A DNA stretch of 44,918 nt from a virus. This document shows positions 24,721 through 33,059 of this stretch, one piece after another. Positions within the stretch are counted from its first letter, which is position 1. Each line of letters begins with the position of its first letter. Location of the stretch: IMG/VR virus record IMGVR_UViG_3300043411_002742, positions 1-44,918 of that record, one strand, 5' to 3'. Made by a program: the position numbers and the translations under genes. Below the pieces are notes generated by a model. It was given only the letters and a program-made list of their open reading frames with translations. It ran no database searches and was not told where the DNA came from.

Positions 24721-24993
24721 ATGAAAATTTTAAAAGAATATCTGAGGGCAGTTTTGAGTGAGTATTGGGGTGAACCAATTGGAGGAGTTCGACCACAACT
24801 AACAAAAGCTGATCCAACAATGCCTGACAACAGATCTGATGTGAAAAGTCCAGGCTCTGAAGCAAAAGAAGATCTTTTAATGCTTGATGAACCAGGAGTG
24901 ATTGTTGAACCAGATGTTCGAAAGAAAATAAAGGCTTATTTTTCAGCAATGAAACTCGTTCCAGGTGATAAACCTGGTAAAACATACAAATAA
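24721..24993 (+). CDS. Small protein with capsid-targeting-like N-terminus
   Basis: This 90-residue protein is of unknown function. It begins MKILKEYLRAVLSEYWGEPI: an amphipathic helix with L-S-E at residues 12-14, very close in style to the T4 internal-protein signal MKTYQEFIAE. The rest is charged and proline-rich, with no hydrophobic core, ending in a short GDKPGKTYK tail. The role of the helix (targeting and prohead-protease cleavage) is inference. The start is leaderless-like, directly after a TATTTATC box. Confidence 0.62.
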   Translation: MKILKEYLRAVLSEYWGEPIGGVRPQLTKADPTMPDNRSDVKSPGSEAKEDLLMLDEPGVIVEPDVRKKIKAYFSAMKLVPGDKPGKTYK

Positions 24994-24998
24994 GACAA

Positions 24999-25006
24999 TA
25001 CTTAAT
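24999..25006 (+). promoter_or_regulatory. TACTTAAT box before a gene lacking a Shine-Dalgarno
   Basis: The spacer between two capsid-targeting-like genes contains TACTTAAT 14 bases before ATG 25013. There is no purine-rich ribosome-binding site. It belongs to the recurring TAYTTA set. Confidence 0.25.
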
Positions 25007-25012
25007 AATAGC

Positions 25013-25336
25013 ATGAAAATAAAGTTTTCTAAATTACGTTCTCTTATTGCAGAAGTTCTTACATCTGATCTGAAAGGTAAAGATGCTGAACGTGCTGAAA
25101 ATGTTGAAAAATCGATGACTGATGTGCAATATTCATCTATCGCACGTCGTATTGTTGATCTATATGATGCGGCTCTTGAAACGAATTGGAGCAGAGCGAT
25201 TGATAACCAAATTAATGCTATGAAGGCTACGAATGGTGTTTCTCTTAGTAAAGAAAAGCTCCAAGCCGCTGTTGATGATGAAATTTCTCTTCGTCAAGAA
25301 TTGTTCTTTGGAAAAGGATTAAGTTCTGATGAATAA
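25013..25336 (+). CDS. Small helical protein with capsid-targeting-like N-terminus
   Basis: This 107-residue protein is of unknown function. It starts MKIKFSKLRSLIAEVLTSD, again a helix with I-A-E. It continues as an all-helical charged domain (VQYSSIARRIVDLYDAALET, then LSKEKLQAAVDDEISLRQEL). I chose ATG 25013 because it gives the shared N-terminus; a GTG at 24965 would lie inside the previous gene. It overlaps the Dps-like gene by 8 bases. Confidence 0.62.
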   Translation: MKIKFSKLRSLIAEVLTSDLKGKDAERAENVEKSMTDVQYSSIARRIVDLYDAALETNWSRAIDNQINAMKATNGVSLSKEKLQAAVDDEISLRQELFFGKGLSSDE

Positions 25337-25946
25337 CCATAATTTTGGAGCAAAGTTTCCATCTCCTCTTTCACCTATTGAAAGTCCGCCAACAATAGTT
25401 CAACAAAGTTCTGGAATGGTACCTTTGGTTATTTCTGCTCCTGTTGTTTCTACAGAGTCTGTTTTTCATCAACTGTGTAATGACTGGCAAGGAATTCCGT
25501 TTGCAGAACTTTCAGTTTTGTTATCATGGACAAAAGCACTTGCACATCTTCATCAAGCACATCATTGGCAATCAATGGGTGATCCATTTTATGGTGATCA
25601 TTTGCTGTATGATAGACTGCATGTCGCAGTTTCTTCAGAGACTGATGTGATTGGTGAAAAAGCTGTCGGTGTTGGATGCACAGAGTTAATTGATCCAAAA
25701 ACTGTTCTAAAAAACATGGTTGAAATTGTTGACTCACTTTATCTTGAGCGACCTGGAATCCCTCAACCAAACGATTTATGTCAGAAATCACTTGATCTGG
25801 AACTTGGTTATCTAAAAGTACTTGATCTCTGTAAGAAACATTTAGAGCATGGACAACGGCTTACACAAGGTGTTGAAAATATGCTAAATGATATTTATGA
25901 TAAACATGAAGGCCATGTTTATTTGCTTAAACAACGCTGTAAGTAA
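25329..25946 (+). CDS. Ferritin-like/Dps-like protein
   Basis: This 205-residue protein probably has a four-helix ferritin-like fold. The core begins near residue 60. It contains LAHLHQAHHWQSMGDPFYGDHLLYDRL, resembling the Dps helix A pattern (L-H-W...G..F...H...D), then AVSSETDVIGEKAVGVG, equivalent to the E-x-x-D-x-x-A-E-R helix. The first 40 residues are proline/serine-rich and disordered. Dps proteins bind DNA and store or oxidise iron; ligand conservation is partial, so activity is uncertain. The neighbouring capsid-targeting-like genes and the SOD-like protein at 35790 suggest a virion or stress-protection role. Confidence 0.65.
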   Translation: MNNHNFGAKFPSPLSPIESPPTIVQQSSGMVPLVISAPVVSTESVFHQLCNDWQGIPFAELSVLLSWTKALAHLHQAHHWQSMGDPFYGDHLLYDRLHVAVSSETDVIGEKAVGVGCTELIDPKTVLKNMVEIVDSLYLERPGIPQPNDLCQKSLDLELGYLKVLDLCKKHLEHGQRLTQGVENMLNDIYDKHEGHVYLLKQRCK

Positions 25947-25949
25947 TTT

Positions 25950-25970
25950 TTAAAGTCCATGTGACTTTAA
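25950..25970 (+). promoter_or_regulatory. Perfect 8-bp hairpin without poly-T
   Basis: TTAAAGTC (25950-25957), loop CATGT, GACTTTAA (25963-25970). The stem is AT-rich and no T-run follows on either strand, so a simple rho-independent terminator is unlikely. It lies just after the Dps-like gene and may be an mRNA-end stabiliser or protein-binding site. Confidence 0.4.
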
Positions 25971-25984
25971 CTGCTGTACGTGAG

Positions 25985-26004
25985 ACAATTTTATAATAAA
26001 TTGT
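25985..26004 (+). promoter_or_regulatory. TATAAT -10 box enclosed in a 7-bp inverted repeat
   Basis: ACAATTT (25985-25991), TATAAT, AAATTGT (25998-26004): the spacer of a perfect inverted repeat is exactly the sigma-70 -10 consensus. Initiation would fall about 10 bases before the ATG at 26014. No strong -35 is visible. The symmetry suggests an operator where a dimeric regulator could block the -10 region. Confidence 0.45.
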
Positions 26005-26013
26005 TAATAAATC

Positions 26014-26544
26014 ATGAGCATGACAGCAGAGCAATTTAGAGAAGAAGCGTGGAAATGTTATTATCGTCTCAATGGTGACAAATATGCTAAAGCCCGCGCA
26101 ATTCTTCCGCGTGTCGATCGTCTTCTTGAAAGAAACCATTATTCAAGAACTGGTCAGATAAATTGGAAAAAAGCTGAACAAATATTCAAAGCTGAATTTG
26201 AGTCCTGTATTGAAGGCTCTGAATTTGAATGCCGTATTGACACACCTGAGAATCGTTATGCTTTAGCATATAAAATTGCTGAATATCTTGGTATTGAAGG
26301 ACATTTAGCAAAAAGATATTTTGCTGATAACATTATGTGTCCGCTATGGGTAGTTGAACCATTGATTTGTAGTTATAAAATAAAAACAGGAAAAAAGAAG
26401 AAATTTTTATTTTTCTTTAATATTGATGAATGGAGACCACTAACTTTTGAAGAGGCACGTGAAATAATAAAATCAGATCGTGATTCACTTCATCGTCAAA
26501 TCAAAAGGTTGAGCAGTAATTATTATCCGGATGTCGATGACTAA
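26014..26544 (+). CDS. Hypothetical protein, 176 residues
   Basis: I do not recognise a family. The N-terminus (AEQFREEAWKCYYRLNGDKYAKAR) and the RYALAYKIAEYLGIEG helix look like compact helical domains. The C-terminal 40 residues (NIDEWRPLTFEEAREIIKSDR) are charged. It lacks signal peptide and membrane segments. It starts just after the TATAAT/inverted-repeat element and has no evident Shine-Dalgarno, so a short-leader transcript is possible. Confidence 0.58.
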   Translation: MSMTAEQFREEAWKCYYRLNGDKYAKARAILPRVDRLLERNHYSRTGQINWKKAEQIFKAEFESCIEGSEFECRIDTPENRYALAYKIAEYLGIEGHLAKRYFADNIMCPLWVVEPLICSYKIKTGKKKKFLFFFNIDEWRPLTFEEAREIIKSDRDSLHRQIKRLSSNYYPDVDD

Positions 26545-26555
26545 AAGGAGATAAA

Positions 26556-26831
26556 ATGGTAGACTACAAAAAAGAATTGTCTGAATTTTTATACAATGAA
26601 GATCCGCTTGTTTTAAAATCACCACACAAATCTGAATATGACTGTGAAGCAATTGAAATTTTAAAGCTTCTTGAACATACGAGAAATTCAACAAAGATTC
26701 CTTTGATTCTTGCAAACGTTTTTGAAAAATCATTTTCTGCAATTTTTACAAAAAATGTTAATTGGAGAGCATTAGCACGAAAACTTGAAGAACATCCAGT
26801 TCTTAAAGATGCGATTGGAAGAAAACTTTGA
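26556..26831 (+). CDS. Hypothetical protein, 91 residues
   Basis: This small acidic helical protein is of unknown function. Segments such as CEAIEILKLLEHTRNST and NWRALARKLEEHPVLKDAI suggest a helical bundle. A strong AAAGGAG ribosome-binding site is 6 bases upstream. Its stop overlaps the TTG start of the sugar-nucleotide gene, so it is translationally coupled to it. Confidence 0.58.
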   Translation: MVDYKKELSEFLYNEDPLVLKSPHKSEYDCEAIEILKLLEHTRNSTKIPLILANVFEKSFSAIFTKNVNWRALARKLEEHPVLKDAIGRKL

Positions 26832-27814
26832 AAATACTTGTAACAGGTGGAGCAGGATTCTTAGGGTCAAATTTAGTTGATTCACTTCTTAGTTTGGGTC
26901 ATCATGTTGCTGTAGTTGATAATCTTCAAACAGGTAGAGTTTCAAATCTTTCACTTGCAATGAAGTCACATCGATTTCTTGGATTTGTAAAAGAAGACGT
27001 AATAAATTTAGGGTCTCATATAGACCCTTCAACATCTCTTATTTTCAATACAAAATGGGATGTGATTTATAATTTTGCTTGTGCTGCCTCACCTCCTGCA
27101 TATCAGGCTGACCCAATTCACACAATGAAAACTTGCACTTTAGGCACACTTAATATGCTTGAAATTGCAAAAGAAAATGGGTCAGTTTTTATTCAGGCAT
27201 CCACGAGCGAAATCTATGGCGATCCAGAAGTATCACCGCAAAAAGAATCGTACAAAGGATCTGTTAACACAGTTGGACCAAGATCATGTTATGATGAAGG
27301 TAAGAGAGCCGCAGAAACACTTTGCAGAGATTACAGAGAAACATATGGCCTGCCAACAAAAATTGTTCGTATCTTCAATACATATGGCCCGCGTATGGAT
27401 GTTGATGATGGCCGTGTTGTTACAAATTTTGTTAAGCAAGCTCTTCTTGGTCAGCAAATGACCATTTATGGTGATGGTCTTCAAACACGCAGTTTTTGTT
27501 ATGTTGATGATCTTATTGATGGGTTTGTAAAGTTGCTTGGAACTGACTTATCTTATATGGGACCTGTTAATCTTGGTAACCCTATTGAGTTTACGATTAT
27601 GGAGCTTGCATTTCTTATTGCAGATAAGTTAAAACTTCAAGGAACGCTATTTCAGAAAAATCCTCTTCCACAAGACGATCCAAAACAACGAAAACCTGAT
27701 ATATCTGAAGCTATGAGAGTTTTGGGCTGGTATCCAAATGTAAAAATTGCAGATGGATTAGATAAAATTATTTCATATATTAAATCTGAATTAACGGATC
27801 AAAAGCGAATATGA
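26828..27814 (+). CDS. UDP-glucuronate decarboxylase-like (UDP-xylose synthase) SDR enzyme
   Basis: This is an extended short-chain dehydrogenase that would convert UDP-glucuronate to UDP-xylose. The NAD site is TGGAGFLGSN near residue 7 and the catalytic pair is Y155-x3-K159 in SCYDEGKRAAE. The segments FACAASPPAYQADPIHT, RIFNTYGPRMDVDDGRVV and YGDGLQTRSFCYVDDL are specific hallmarks of UXS rather than of galE-type epimerases. The 328-residue length is normal for the soluble enzyme. It begins with TTG (GGAAG 6 bases upstream) and overlaps its neighbours at both ends. A glycosyltransferase follows directly and a 4-epimerase lies at 31135, suggesting a phage UDP-pentose pathway. UDP-glucose dehydrogenase is not in the window. 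Confidence 0.85.
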   Translation: MKILVTGGAGFLGSNLVDSLLSLGHHVAVVDNLQTGRVSNLSLAMKSHRFLGFVKEDVINLGSHIDPSTSLIFNTKWDVIYNFACAASPPAYQADPIHTMKTCTLGTLNMLEIAKENGSVFIQASTSEIYGDPEVSPQKESYKGSVNTVGPRSCYDEGKRAAETLCRDYRETYGLPTKIVRIFNTYGPRMDVDDGRVVTNFVKQALLGQQMTIYGDGLQTRSFCYVDDLIDGFVKLLGTDLSYMGPVNLGNPIEFTIMELAFLIADKLKLQGTLFQKNPLPQDDPKQRKPDISEAMRVLGWYPNVKIADGLDKIISYIKSELTDQKRI

Positions 27815-28857
27815 AAATTTGTTTTTCATTTTGGGGATTCCTTGAAGCGCCTGAAGCTTCAAGTGTTGTTGAAACACCTGACGGAATGAGAGGTGAGCGA
27901 TATCTTATCGTTGACGAAATGCTCAGAAGAGGACATCAAGTTTTTTGTGTTCAAAAAAGACGAGAAGAGTTACCATATCCAGGTGTTGTATACACAGATA
28001 AAATTCCAGATGTTGATGTTGCATTTTTTGAATGGCGCTGGAAGACTTGGAAGAACAGCGATAAAAATTCTCAAGAGACTGATTGGAATAGACAGTGCGA
28101 GTTGCTTGATGAATATTCTAAGCGTGGAATACCTTGCTTAGCACATGATGCTGATTGCAAGTTGCTTCCTGAAGATGAACTTCGATGGCCTAAATTAGTG
28201 ATTGGTGAATCATCATTGTCGCCTGTCCATCATCACCGAAAAAGAATTCAAATGCCTCTTTGCACAGACTGGCGTCAGTATCATAAGCCTGCTGAGTACT
28301 CATACAATTATGCATATCTTGGAAACAATTATGAGCGTGACGAACAGTTTTCAAAATATTATGCTATTTCTGCAGGTGTTCTAAGGGTCTCGGGAATTCA
28401 AACATCAGTTCATGGAAACTGGCTTAATCGTTCACCTGAAAGAGCTGATCCAAAACAAATTTTAAAACAATGGCCAAATATTTCATTTGGTGCAAGACTT
28501 TCATATAGAGACGGAATGCAAATGTTGAGTAAGTCGATTTGCACAACAAACATTTCAAAGAAGAGTTTTTCTGATCACGGATTTATAACACTTCGTTCAT
28601 TTGAATCAATTCAGTGCGGTGCACCATTTTTGATTCCTCAAGAGCATAAATTTCTTAAATCAGTTGGACTTGGAAGATATGTTGTAAATTCACCTGAGGA
28701 TGTTGTGAAAAGTGTAATTGAAATTCAAGGAATGAACTTGGCAACCCGCGCTGAAATTGTTCAAGCTCAAAAAGAAGCACTTTGTAAACTTGCTGATTTT
28801 ACACCATCAAATAAAGTAAACATTATAGAAGCTGTTTCAAAACGAGAAATTACATAA
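27811..28857 (+). CDS. Glycosyltransferase-like protein (CgeB-type)
   Basis: This 348-residue protein resembles GT-B/CgeB-like glycosyltransferases. The N-terminal Rossmann half has GERYLIVDEMLRRGHQVF, then DVDVAFFEWRWKTW. The C-terminal half has FGARLSYRDGMQMLSKSIC, then FSDHGFITLRSFESIQCGAP with FLIPQEH, the usual donor-binding 'R.fE..acGap.i' region. It overlaps the UXS gene by four bases (ATGA), so it probably uses the sugar nucleotide made by that enzyme. The acceptor could be modified DNA bases, a virion protein or a host glycan; DNA is favoured here because of the hydroxymethylase-like enzyme at 32079. Confidence 0.7.
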   Translation: MKICFSFWGFLEAPEASSVVETPDGMRGERYLIVDEMLRRGHQVFCVQKRREELPYPGVVYTDKIPDVDVAFFEWRWKTWKNSDKNSQETDWNRQCELLDEYSKRGIPCLAHDADCKLLPEDELRWPKLVIGESSLSPVHHHRKRIQMPLCTDWRQYHKPAEYSYNYAYLGNNYERDEQFSKYYAISAGVLRVSGIQTSVHGNWLNRSPERADPKQILKQWPNISFGARLSYRDGMQMLSKSICTTNISKKSFSDHGFITLRSFESIQCGAPFLIPQEHKFLKSVGLGRYVVNSPEDVVKSVIEIQGMNLATRAEIVQAQKEALCKLADFTPSNKVNIIEAVSKREIT

Positions 28858-28866
28858 AGGCATATT

Positions 28867-30531
28867 TTGACGCTTGACATTAAGAATTGGAAAAACTGTT
28901 TTCCGTTTCCAGAACCACGTGAAGATCAAGAAAAATGTATCCAATTTGCGTTGGAGCAATTTTTTATTCATGACAAAGATTATGTTGTGATTGAAGCTGG
29001 CCTTGGAATTGGAAAGAGCGCAATTGGAATGACGATTGCAAATTTCTTTAATTCTCACTTACAAGAAGTTGAGCAATTACCCACAGCTGATCCAGAAGAA
29101 TTCGCTGCAGGTAGTTACACACTTACATCTCAAAAAATTCTTCAAGAACAATACCTTAGAGATTTTTCTGATGCTCCATGTGAATTAAGAACAATTATTT
29201 CATCAGCAAATTTTTCATGTTCAGGGCGCCCAGGAAGCACTTGCGCTGATTCACTTCGTGTTTATTCAGCACTTAAAGGAAAATTTCCTGCTGCTCCACA
29301 AAAGCATTGTAAGCAATTTTGTCCATATAAGCAACAAAAGCGTGAGTTTCTTCAAGGATTAAATGGTATAACAAATTATCCTTATTTTCTTGCTGAGACG
29401 ATGTATGCTGGACAGCTTAAACCTAGAAATCTTCTCATCGTCGACGAAAGTCATAATATCGAAAGCAGCTGCGCAAAATTTGTTGAGCTTCGTATAACAG
29501 AGAAGTTTGCAAAATCAGTTTTGAATCTCACTATCCCATCGACAAAAAAAATTGATGATATGTTTGAATGGCTCTCAAAGAAATATGAGCCTGCACTTCA
29601 AAAATGTATTAAGAAACTTGTAAAAGATATTGAAAAAGCAGATGAATCAAAAGCTGTTGAGTATTCTAAAAAATTAGAAACTTTAGATAAACATATTTGC
29701 AAAATTCATCGACTTCAAAAAACTTGGAGTCCACTAAACTGGATTATTAATGTCGATGATTCATCAGGATTATTTTGGGATTTTAAGCCTGTAGATGTTT
29801 CACTTTGGACAGAAGATTTGCTTTTTCGTTTTGGAAAAAAGAAATTGCTTCTTTCAGCAACGATTCTTGATTATGATTATTATTGCAAATCAACAGGAAT
29901 TCCGAAAGACAAAACAGCATTTATATCAATTGATTCACCATTTAAGCCTGCGAACAAACCTATTATCTATGTTCCAACAGGAAAAATGTCATATGCTGAA
30001 ATTGACAAAACACTTCCTCACCTTGCTGATATGGTAAGGGAAATTCTAAAGTCACATCAAGGTGAAAAAGGTATTATTCATTCTGTCAATTTTAGAATAG
30101 CAGAATATATTATGAATAATGTTAAAGACTCACGTCTGCTTGTTCAAAAGAAGGGAATGGACAGAAATGAACTTCTTCAAAAACATGTTTCATCTTCAGA
30201 ACCAACTGTAATCGTATCACCTTCAATGACAGAAGGTGTAGATCTCAAAGACGATCTTAGCCGTTTTCAAGTTTTTTGTAAAATCCCATTTCCTGTTTTG
30301 ACTGATGAAGTCGTAAAGAGGAAAATGGCTGCAAGAAAAGAGTTTTATGGTTATACGACAGCACAGTCAATAATACAAGCAGTAGGTCGTAGTGTACGAT
30401 CTGAAAGTGATTGGGCTGTGACATATATACTTGATTCTTGTGCGAAGGATTTTTTCAGAAATAATTCACATTATTTTCCTCCAAGTTTTTCAAATTCTGT
30501 TATGAATCTTGGAAATGAAAAATTGTTTTAA
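28867..30531 (+). CDS. DinG/XPD-family superfamily 2 DNA helicase
   Basis: This 554-residue Rad3-related 5'-3' helicase is probably involved in repair, R-loop removal or replication-fork processing. Motif I is EAGLGIGKSAIG (about 40-50). Four cysteines in CSGRPGSTC and HCKQFC (about 117-155) are placed like the iron-sulfur cluster ligands. Motif II is VDESH, a D-E-x-H variant, and later motifs include LLLSATIL, SPSMTEGVDLKDDLSRF and QAVGRSVRSESD (motif VI). The start is TTG with AAAGG 6 bases upstream. It lies between sugar-modification genes and a kinase without obvious functional link. Confidence 0.87.
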   Translation: MTLDIKNWKNCFPFPEPREDQEKCIQFALEQFFIHDKDYVVIEAGLGIGKSAIGMTIANFFNSHLQEVEQLPTADPEEFAAGSYTLTSQKILQEQYLRDFSDAPCELRTIISSANFSCSGRPGSTCADSLRVYSALKGKFPAAPQKHCKQFCPYKQQKREFLQGLNGITNYPYFLAETMYAGQLKPRNLLIVDESHNIESSCAKFVELRITEKFAKSVLNLTIPSTKKIDDMFEWLSKKYEPALQKCIKKLVKDIEKADESKAVEYSKKLETLDKHICKIHRLQKTWSPLNWIINVDDSSGLFWDFKPVDVSLWTEDLLFRFGKKKLLLSATILDYDYYCKSTGIPKDKTAFISIDSPFKPANKPIIYVPTGKMSYAEIDKTLPHLADMVREILKSHQGEKGIIHSVNFRIAEYIMNNVKDSRLLVQKKGMDRNELLQKHVSSSEPTVIVSPSMTEGVDLKDDLSRFQVFCKIPFPVLTDEVVKRKMAARKEFYGYTTAQSIIQAVGRSVRSESDWAVTYILDSCAKDFFRNNSHYFPPSFSNSVMNLGNEKLF

Positions 30532-30545
30532 TAAAAGGACAAAAT

Positions 30546-31106
30546 ATGCTTGGAAAGAAAAAGAAGTTTGCAAATCAAAGAATCATAATCCTTGAAGGTT
30601 GTGATAAAGTTGGCAAATCAGAAATTGCTCGTGCAATATCAAAAAAATATGGAATTCCATATATCAAAAATACTTCTGAGTGGTCCGCAGGACTTCGAAA
30701 TCCAGATTATTTTGTGAATACATTACGTTACGCTGAACCATATTTTCTTTCATATTTAAAACAATCAGGTGCGTCTGTTGTTCTTGATCGAAGTTATCCG
30801 TCTGAATGGGTGTATTCAGAAGCTTTTGGACGAACAACAGATCACGATGCTTTAAAATTTGTTGATGAAGAATATTCAAAATTAGGTGCACAAATTATTG
30901 TTTGCCATCGAAGTTCATATGAAGGAATCAAAGATGATTTATTTCCAGATGATATAGAAGAAATTAAGTTATCTGAGCTCGATGGGTTATATACAAAGTT
31001 TTCATCACAAACACGATGCAAAACATTGCGATTAAATGTTGATGATGAAAACCTCTCGCGTGAACTTGAAGATATATCATTGTTTTTAGAGTGTCAAGAA
31101 GATTAA
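30546..31106 (+). CDS. Deoxynucleoside monophosphate kinase-like P-loop protein
   Basis: This is a P-loop kinase of the thymidylate kinase class, 186 residues. The P-loop is EGCDKVGKSEIA (about residues 17-28), and VVLDRSYPSEWVYSEAFG gives the DR-S motif. It differs clearly from the kinase at 15589, so the phage has two. One may serve dTMP and the other a modified or different nucleotide such as hydroxymethyl-dCMP; the sequence cannot decide. An AAAGGA ribosome-binding site is 7 bases upstream. Confidence 0.72.
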   Translation: MLGKKKKFANQRIIILEGCDKVGKSEIARAISKKYGIPYIKNTSEWSAGLRNPDYFVNTLRYAEPYFLSYLKQSGASVVLDRSYPSEWVYSEAFGRTTDHDALKFVDEEYSKLGAQIIVCHRSSYEGIKDDLFPDDIEEIKLSELDGLYTKFSSQTRCKTLRLNVDDENLSRELEDISLFLECQED

Positions 31107-31134
31107 CTAAAGAAAGAAAAAGTATAAAGTTCAT

Positions 31135-32076
31135 ATGATGAATAAACGTGCTTTGATTACTGGTGGTGCGGGATTTATCGGATCTAATTTAGCACACAGA
31201 CTTCTAAATGAAGGATGGGAAGTATCAGTTGTCGATGATCTTTCATCTGGAAAAACTGACTTTGTTGATATACGAGCTGCGATGTATATTGCTGATTTCG
31301 CTGATCCAAGTCTTCTACAGTTAATTAAGAATAAAAATTATGATGTTGTATTTCATCTTGCAGCAAAGCCTCGTGTGTCGTATTCAGTAGAATATCCTGC
31401 TGAAACAAATGATATCAATGTTCAGCGATTCGTTGCTCTTCTTGAAGCTTGCAAAGGTAATGTTAGAAGATTTATCAATACATCGTCATCATCTGTTTAT
31501 GGTGGCGCAAATATTCTTCCAACTCCTGAATCGCATGAGCATAACCCACGTTCGCCATATGCACTTCAAAAATCTATAACTGAACAATACTGTAAATTAT
31601 TTTATGATTTATATGGACTTGATTCTGTATCAGTTAGACCATTCAATGTTTTTGGTCCGCATCAATTAGGTGATAATCCTTATGCATGTGCTGTGAGTGC
31701 TTGGCTATACGCAGTAAAACACGGACTGCCATTACGTTCTGATGGTGACGGGACTCAGTCACGTGATATTACATTTGTTGACAATGTTGTTGATATATTT
31801 GTACGATGTGCTGAATCATCATTGCGATTTACGGGTAAAGAAGCATTCAATGCCGGAACAGGATTTAGCATTACAAATAACGAAGTACTTCAATGGTTCA
31901 AAAAAGAATATCCTAAAACTGAGATAAATCATGCAAATTGGCGATTAGGCGATGTAATGAAAACGCAAGCTGATATAGATCTTTCAGAAAAACTTTTAGG
32001 ATATAAACCGCTAGTAACATTTTGGGATGGTTTAGAAAAAACTGTGAAGTGGGCATTTGAAAGCGAGCTTTTTTAA
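31135..32076 (+). CDS. NAD-dependent sugar-nucleotide epimerase (UDP-sugar 4-epimerase-like)
   Basis: This 313-residue extended SDR enzyme has the NAD motif TGGAGFIGSN near residue 10, STSSSVYGG-like STSS/SSVYGG around 125-130 and the catalytic Y142-x3-K146 in SPYALQKS. VRPFNVFGPHQ and DGTQSRDITFVDNVVDI are typical of GalE/Gne/UDP-xylose 4-epimerase-like proteins. With the UXS-type enzyme at 26828 it could convert UDP-xylose to UDP-arabinose, but a UDP-glucose/galactose activity is equally possible from sequence. ATG 31135 and 31138 are both possible starts. The next gene starts two bases after its stop. Confidence 0.78.
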   Translation: MMNKRALITGGAGFIGSNLAHRLLNEGWEVSVVDDLSSGKTDFVDIRAAMYIADFADPSLLQLIKNKNYDVVFHLAAKPRVSYSVEYPAETNDINVQRFVALLEACKGNVRRFINTSSSSVYGGANILPTPESHEHNPRSPYALQKSITEQYCKLFYDLYGLDSVSVRPFNVFGPHQLGDNPYACAVSAWLYAVKHGLPLRSDGDGTQSRDITFVDNVVDIFVRCAESSLRFTGKEAFNAGTGFSITNNEVLQWFKKEYPKTEINHANWRLGDVMKTQADIDLSEKLLGYKPLVTFWDGLEKTVKWAFESELF

Positions 32077-32078
32077 TA

Positions 32079-33059
32079 ATGAAAGAATATGAAGATTTTA
32101 CAGAGTGCTATTATGATCTTGTTAAGCAAGTTTATCTTAATAATGAACATGAATCAGCACCAAGAGGATTGAGAATCAAAGAAACACTTGGCGTTACATT
32201 TGCAATAAAGAATCCACTAAATAGACTTCTTTATATTCCAGAACGAGGGTTTTCGCTTACATACGCAATTGCTGAAATTCTTTGGTATTCGTTAGGCGAA
32301 AATTCTACAAAGTGGATTTCGAATTATTCTAATTTTTGGTCAAATATTTCTGATGACGGATTGACCGCTAATTCAGCTTATGGTGCAAGAATGTTTAAGC
32401 CGCATTTTGCAATTGCAAGAAATCGAATTGTGCAATGGGACTATGTTTATGAAGAGCTAAAGAGAGATCCAGATTCACGAAGAGCTGTGATTCATATTCG
32501 AACACCAGATGATTCTGTTGACGCAAAGCTAGATGTTCCTTGCACACTTTCGATGCAGTTCTTTATTAGAAATGGTAAACTTGATATGGTTGTGAATATG
32601 AGATCATCAGATTTGATATTTGGCATTTCATACGACATTCCAGCATTTACATATTTTCAAGAACTTCTTGCTTTGCGTTTAGGAATTCAGGTTGGAAAAT
32701 ATATGCATATGAGTAATTCACTTCACATATATGAAAGACATTTTGATATGTGTGAAAAAATACTTGCAGGTGAATCTCAAAATAAACTAAACAGACTTCC
32801 AATGCCTCAAATGAAAGAGACACCAAATTTTGATATGCTAAACAAACTTCAAAATCTTTCATTACATATGGATACTCAAGAAAAGCTTGAAGCACTTATA
32901 AATTATTCAAAATTATTTTTTACGAATATGAATTTACCAATTGAAAATGATTGGATATCGATCTTGCTTTCAAATCAAGCAAAAAAATTAAAACTTCAAG
33001 CATTAAAAACTAAACTTATTACTGAAACGACTTTCGAAGGATTCCATGCATTCACGTGA
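32079..33059 (+). CDS. ThyA-family enzyme, probable dCMP hydroxymethylase
   Basis: This thymidylate synthase-fold protein has 326 residues. The nucleophile is C155 in DVPCTLSMQF. The phosphate/base region is R175-S-S-D178-L-I-F-G-I-S-Y-D186, aligned with RSCDVFLGLPFN of E. coli ThyA. The usual Asn177 of dUMP-specific enzymes is Asp186 here. Asp at this site is the known hallmark of dCMP specificity, as in T4 gp42 dCMP hydroxymethylase. LHIYERH supplies the H-x-Y pair. With ThyX also encoded, dTMP supply does not need this gene, supporting a cytosine-hydroxymethylating role. It overlaps the next gene by 14 bases. Confidence 0.82.
   Translation: MKEYEDFTECYYDLVKQVYLNNEHESAPRGLRIKETLGVTFAIKNPLNRLLYIPERGFSLTYAIAEILWYSLGENSTKWISNYSNFWSNISDDGLTANSAYGARMFKPHFAIARNRIVQWDYVYEELKRDPDSRRAVIHIRTPDDSVDAKLDVPCTLSMQFFIRNGKLDMVVNMRSSDLIFGISYDIPAFTYFQELLALRLGIQVGKYMHMSNSLHIYERHFDMCEKILAGESQNKLNRLPMPQMKETPNFDMLNKLQNLSLHMDTQEKLEALINYSKLFFTNMNLPIENDWISILLSNQAKKLKLQALKTKLITETTFEGFHAFT

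Noticed and set aside
25950-25970. Terminator after the Dps-like gene
   Set aside because: The 8-bp hairpin has no following T-run on either strand.
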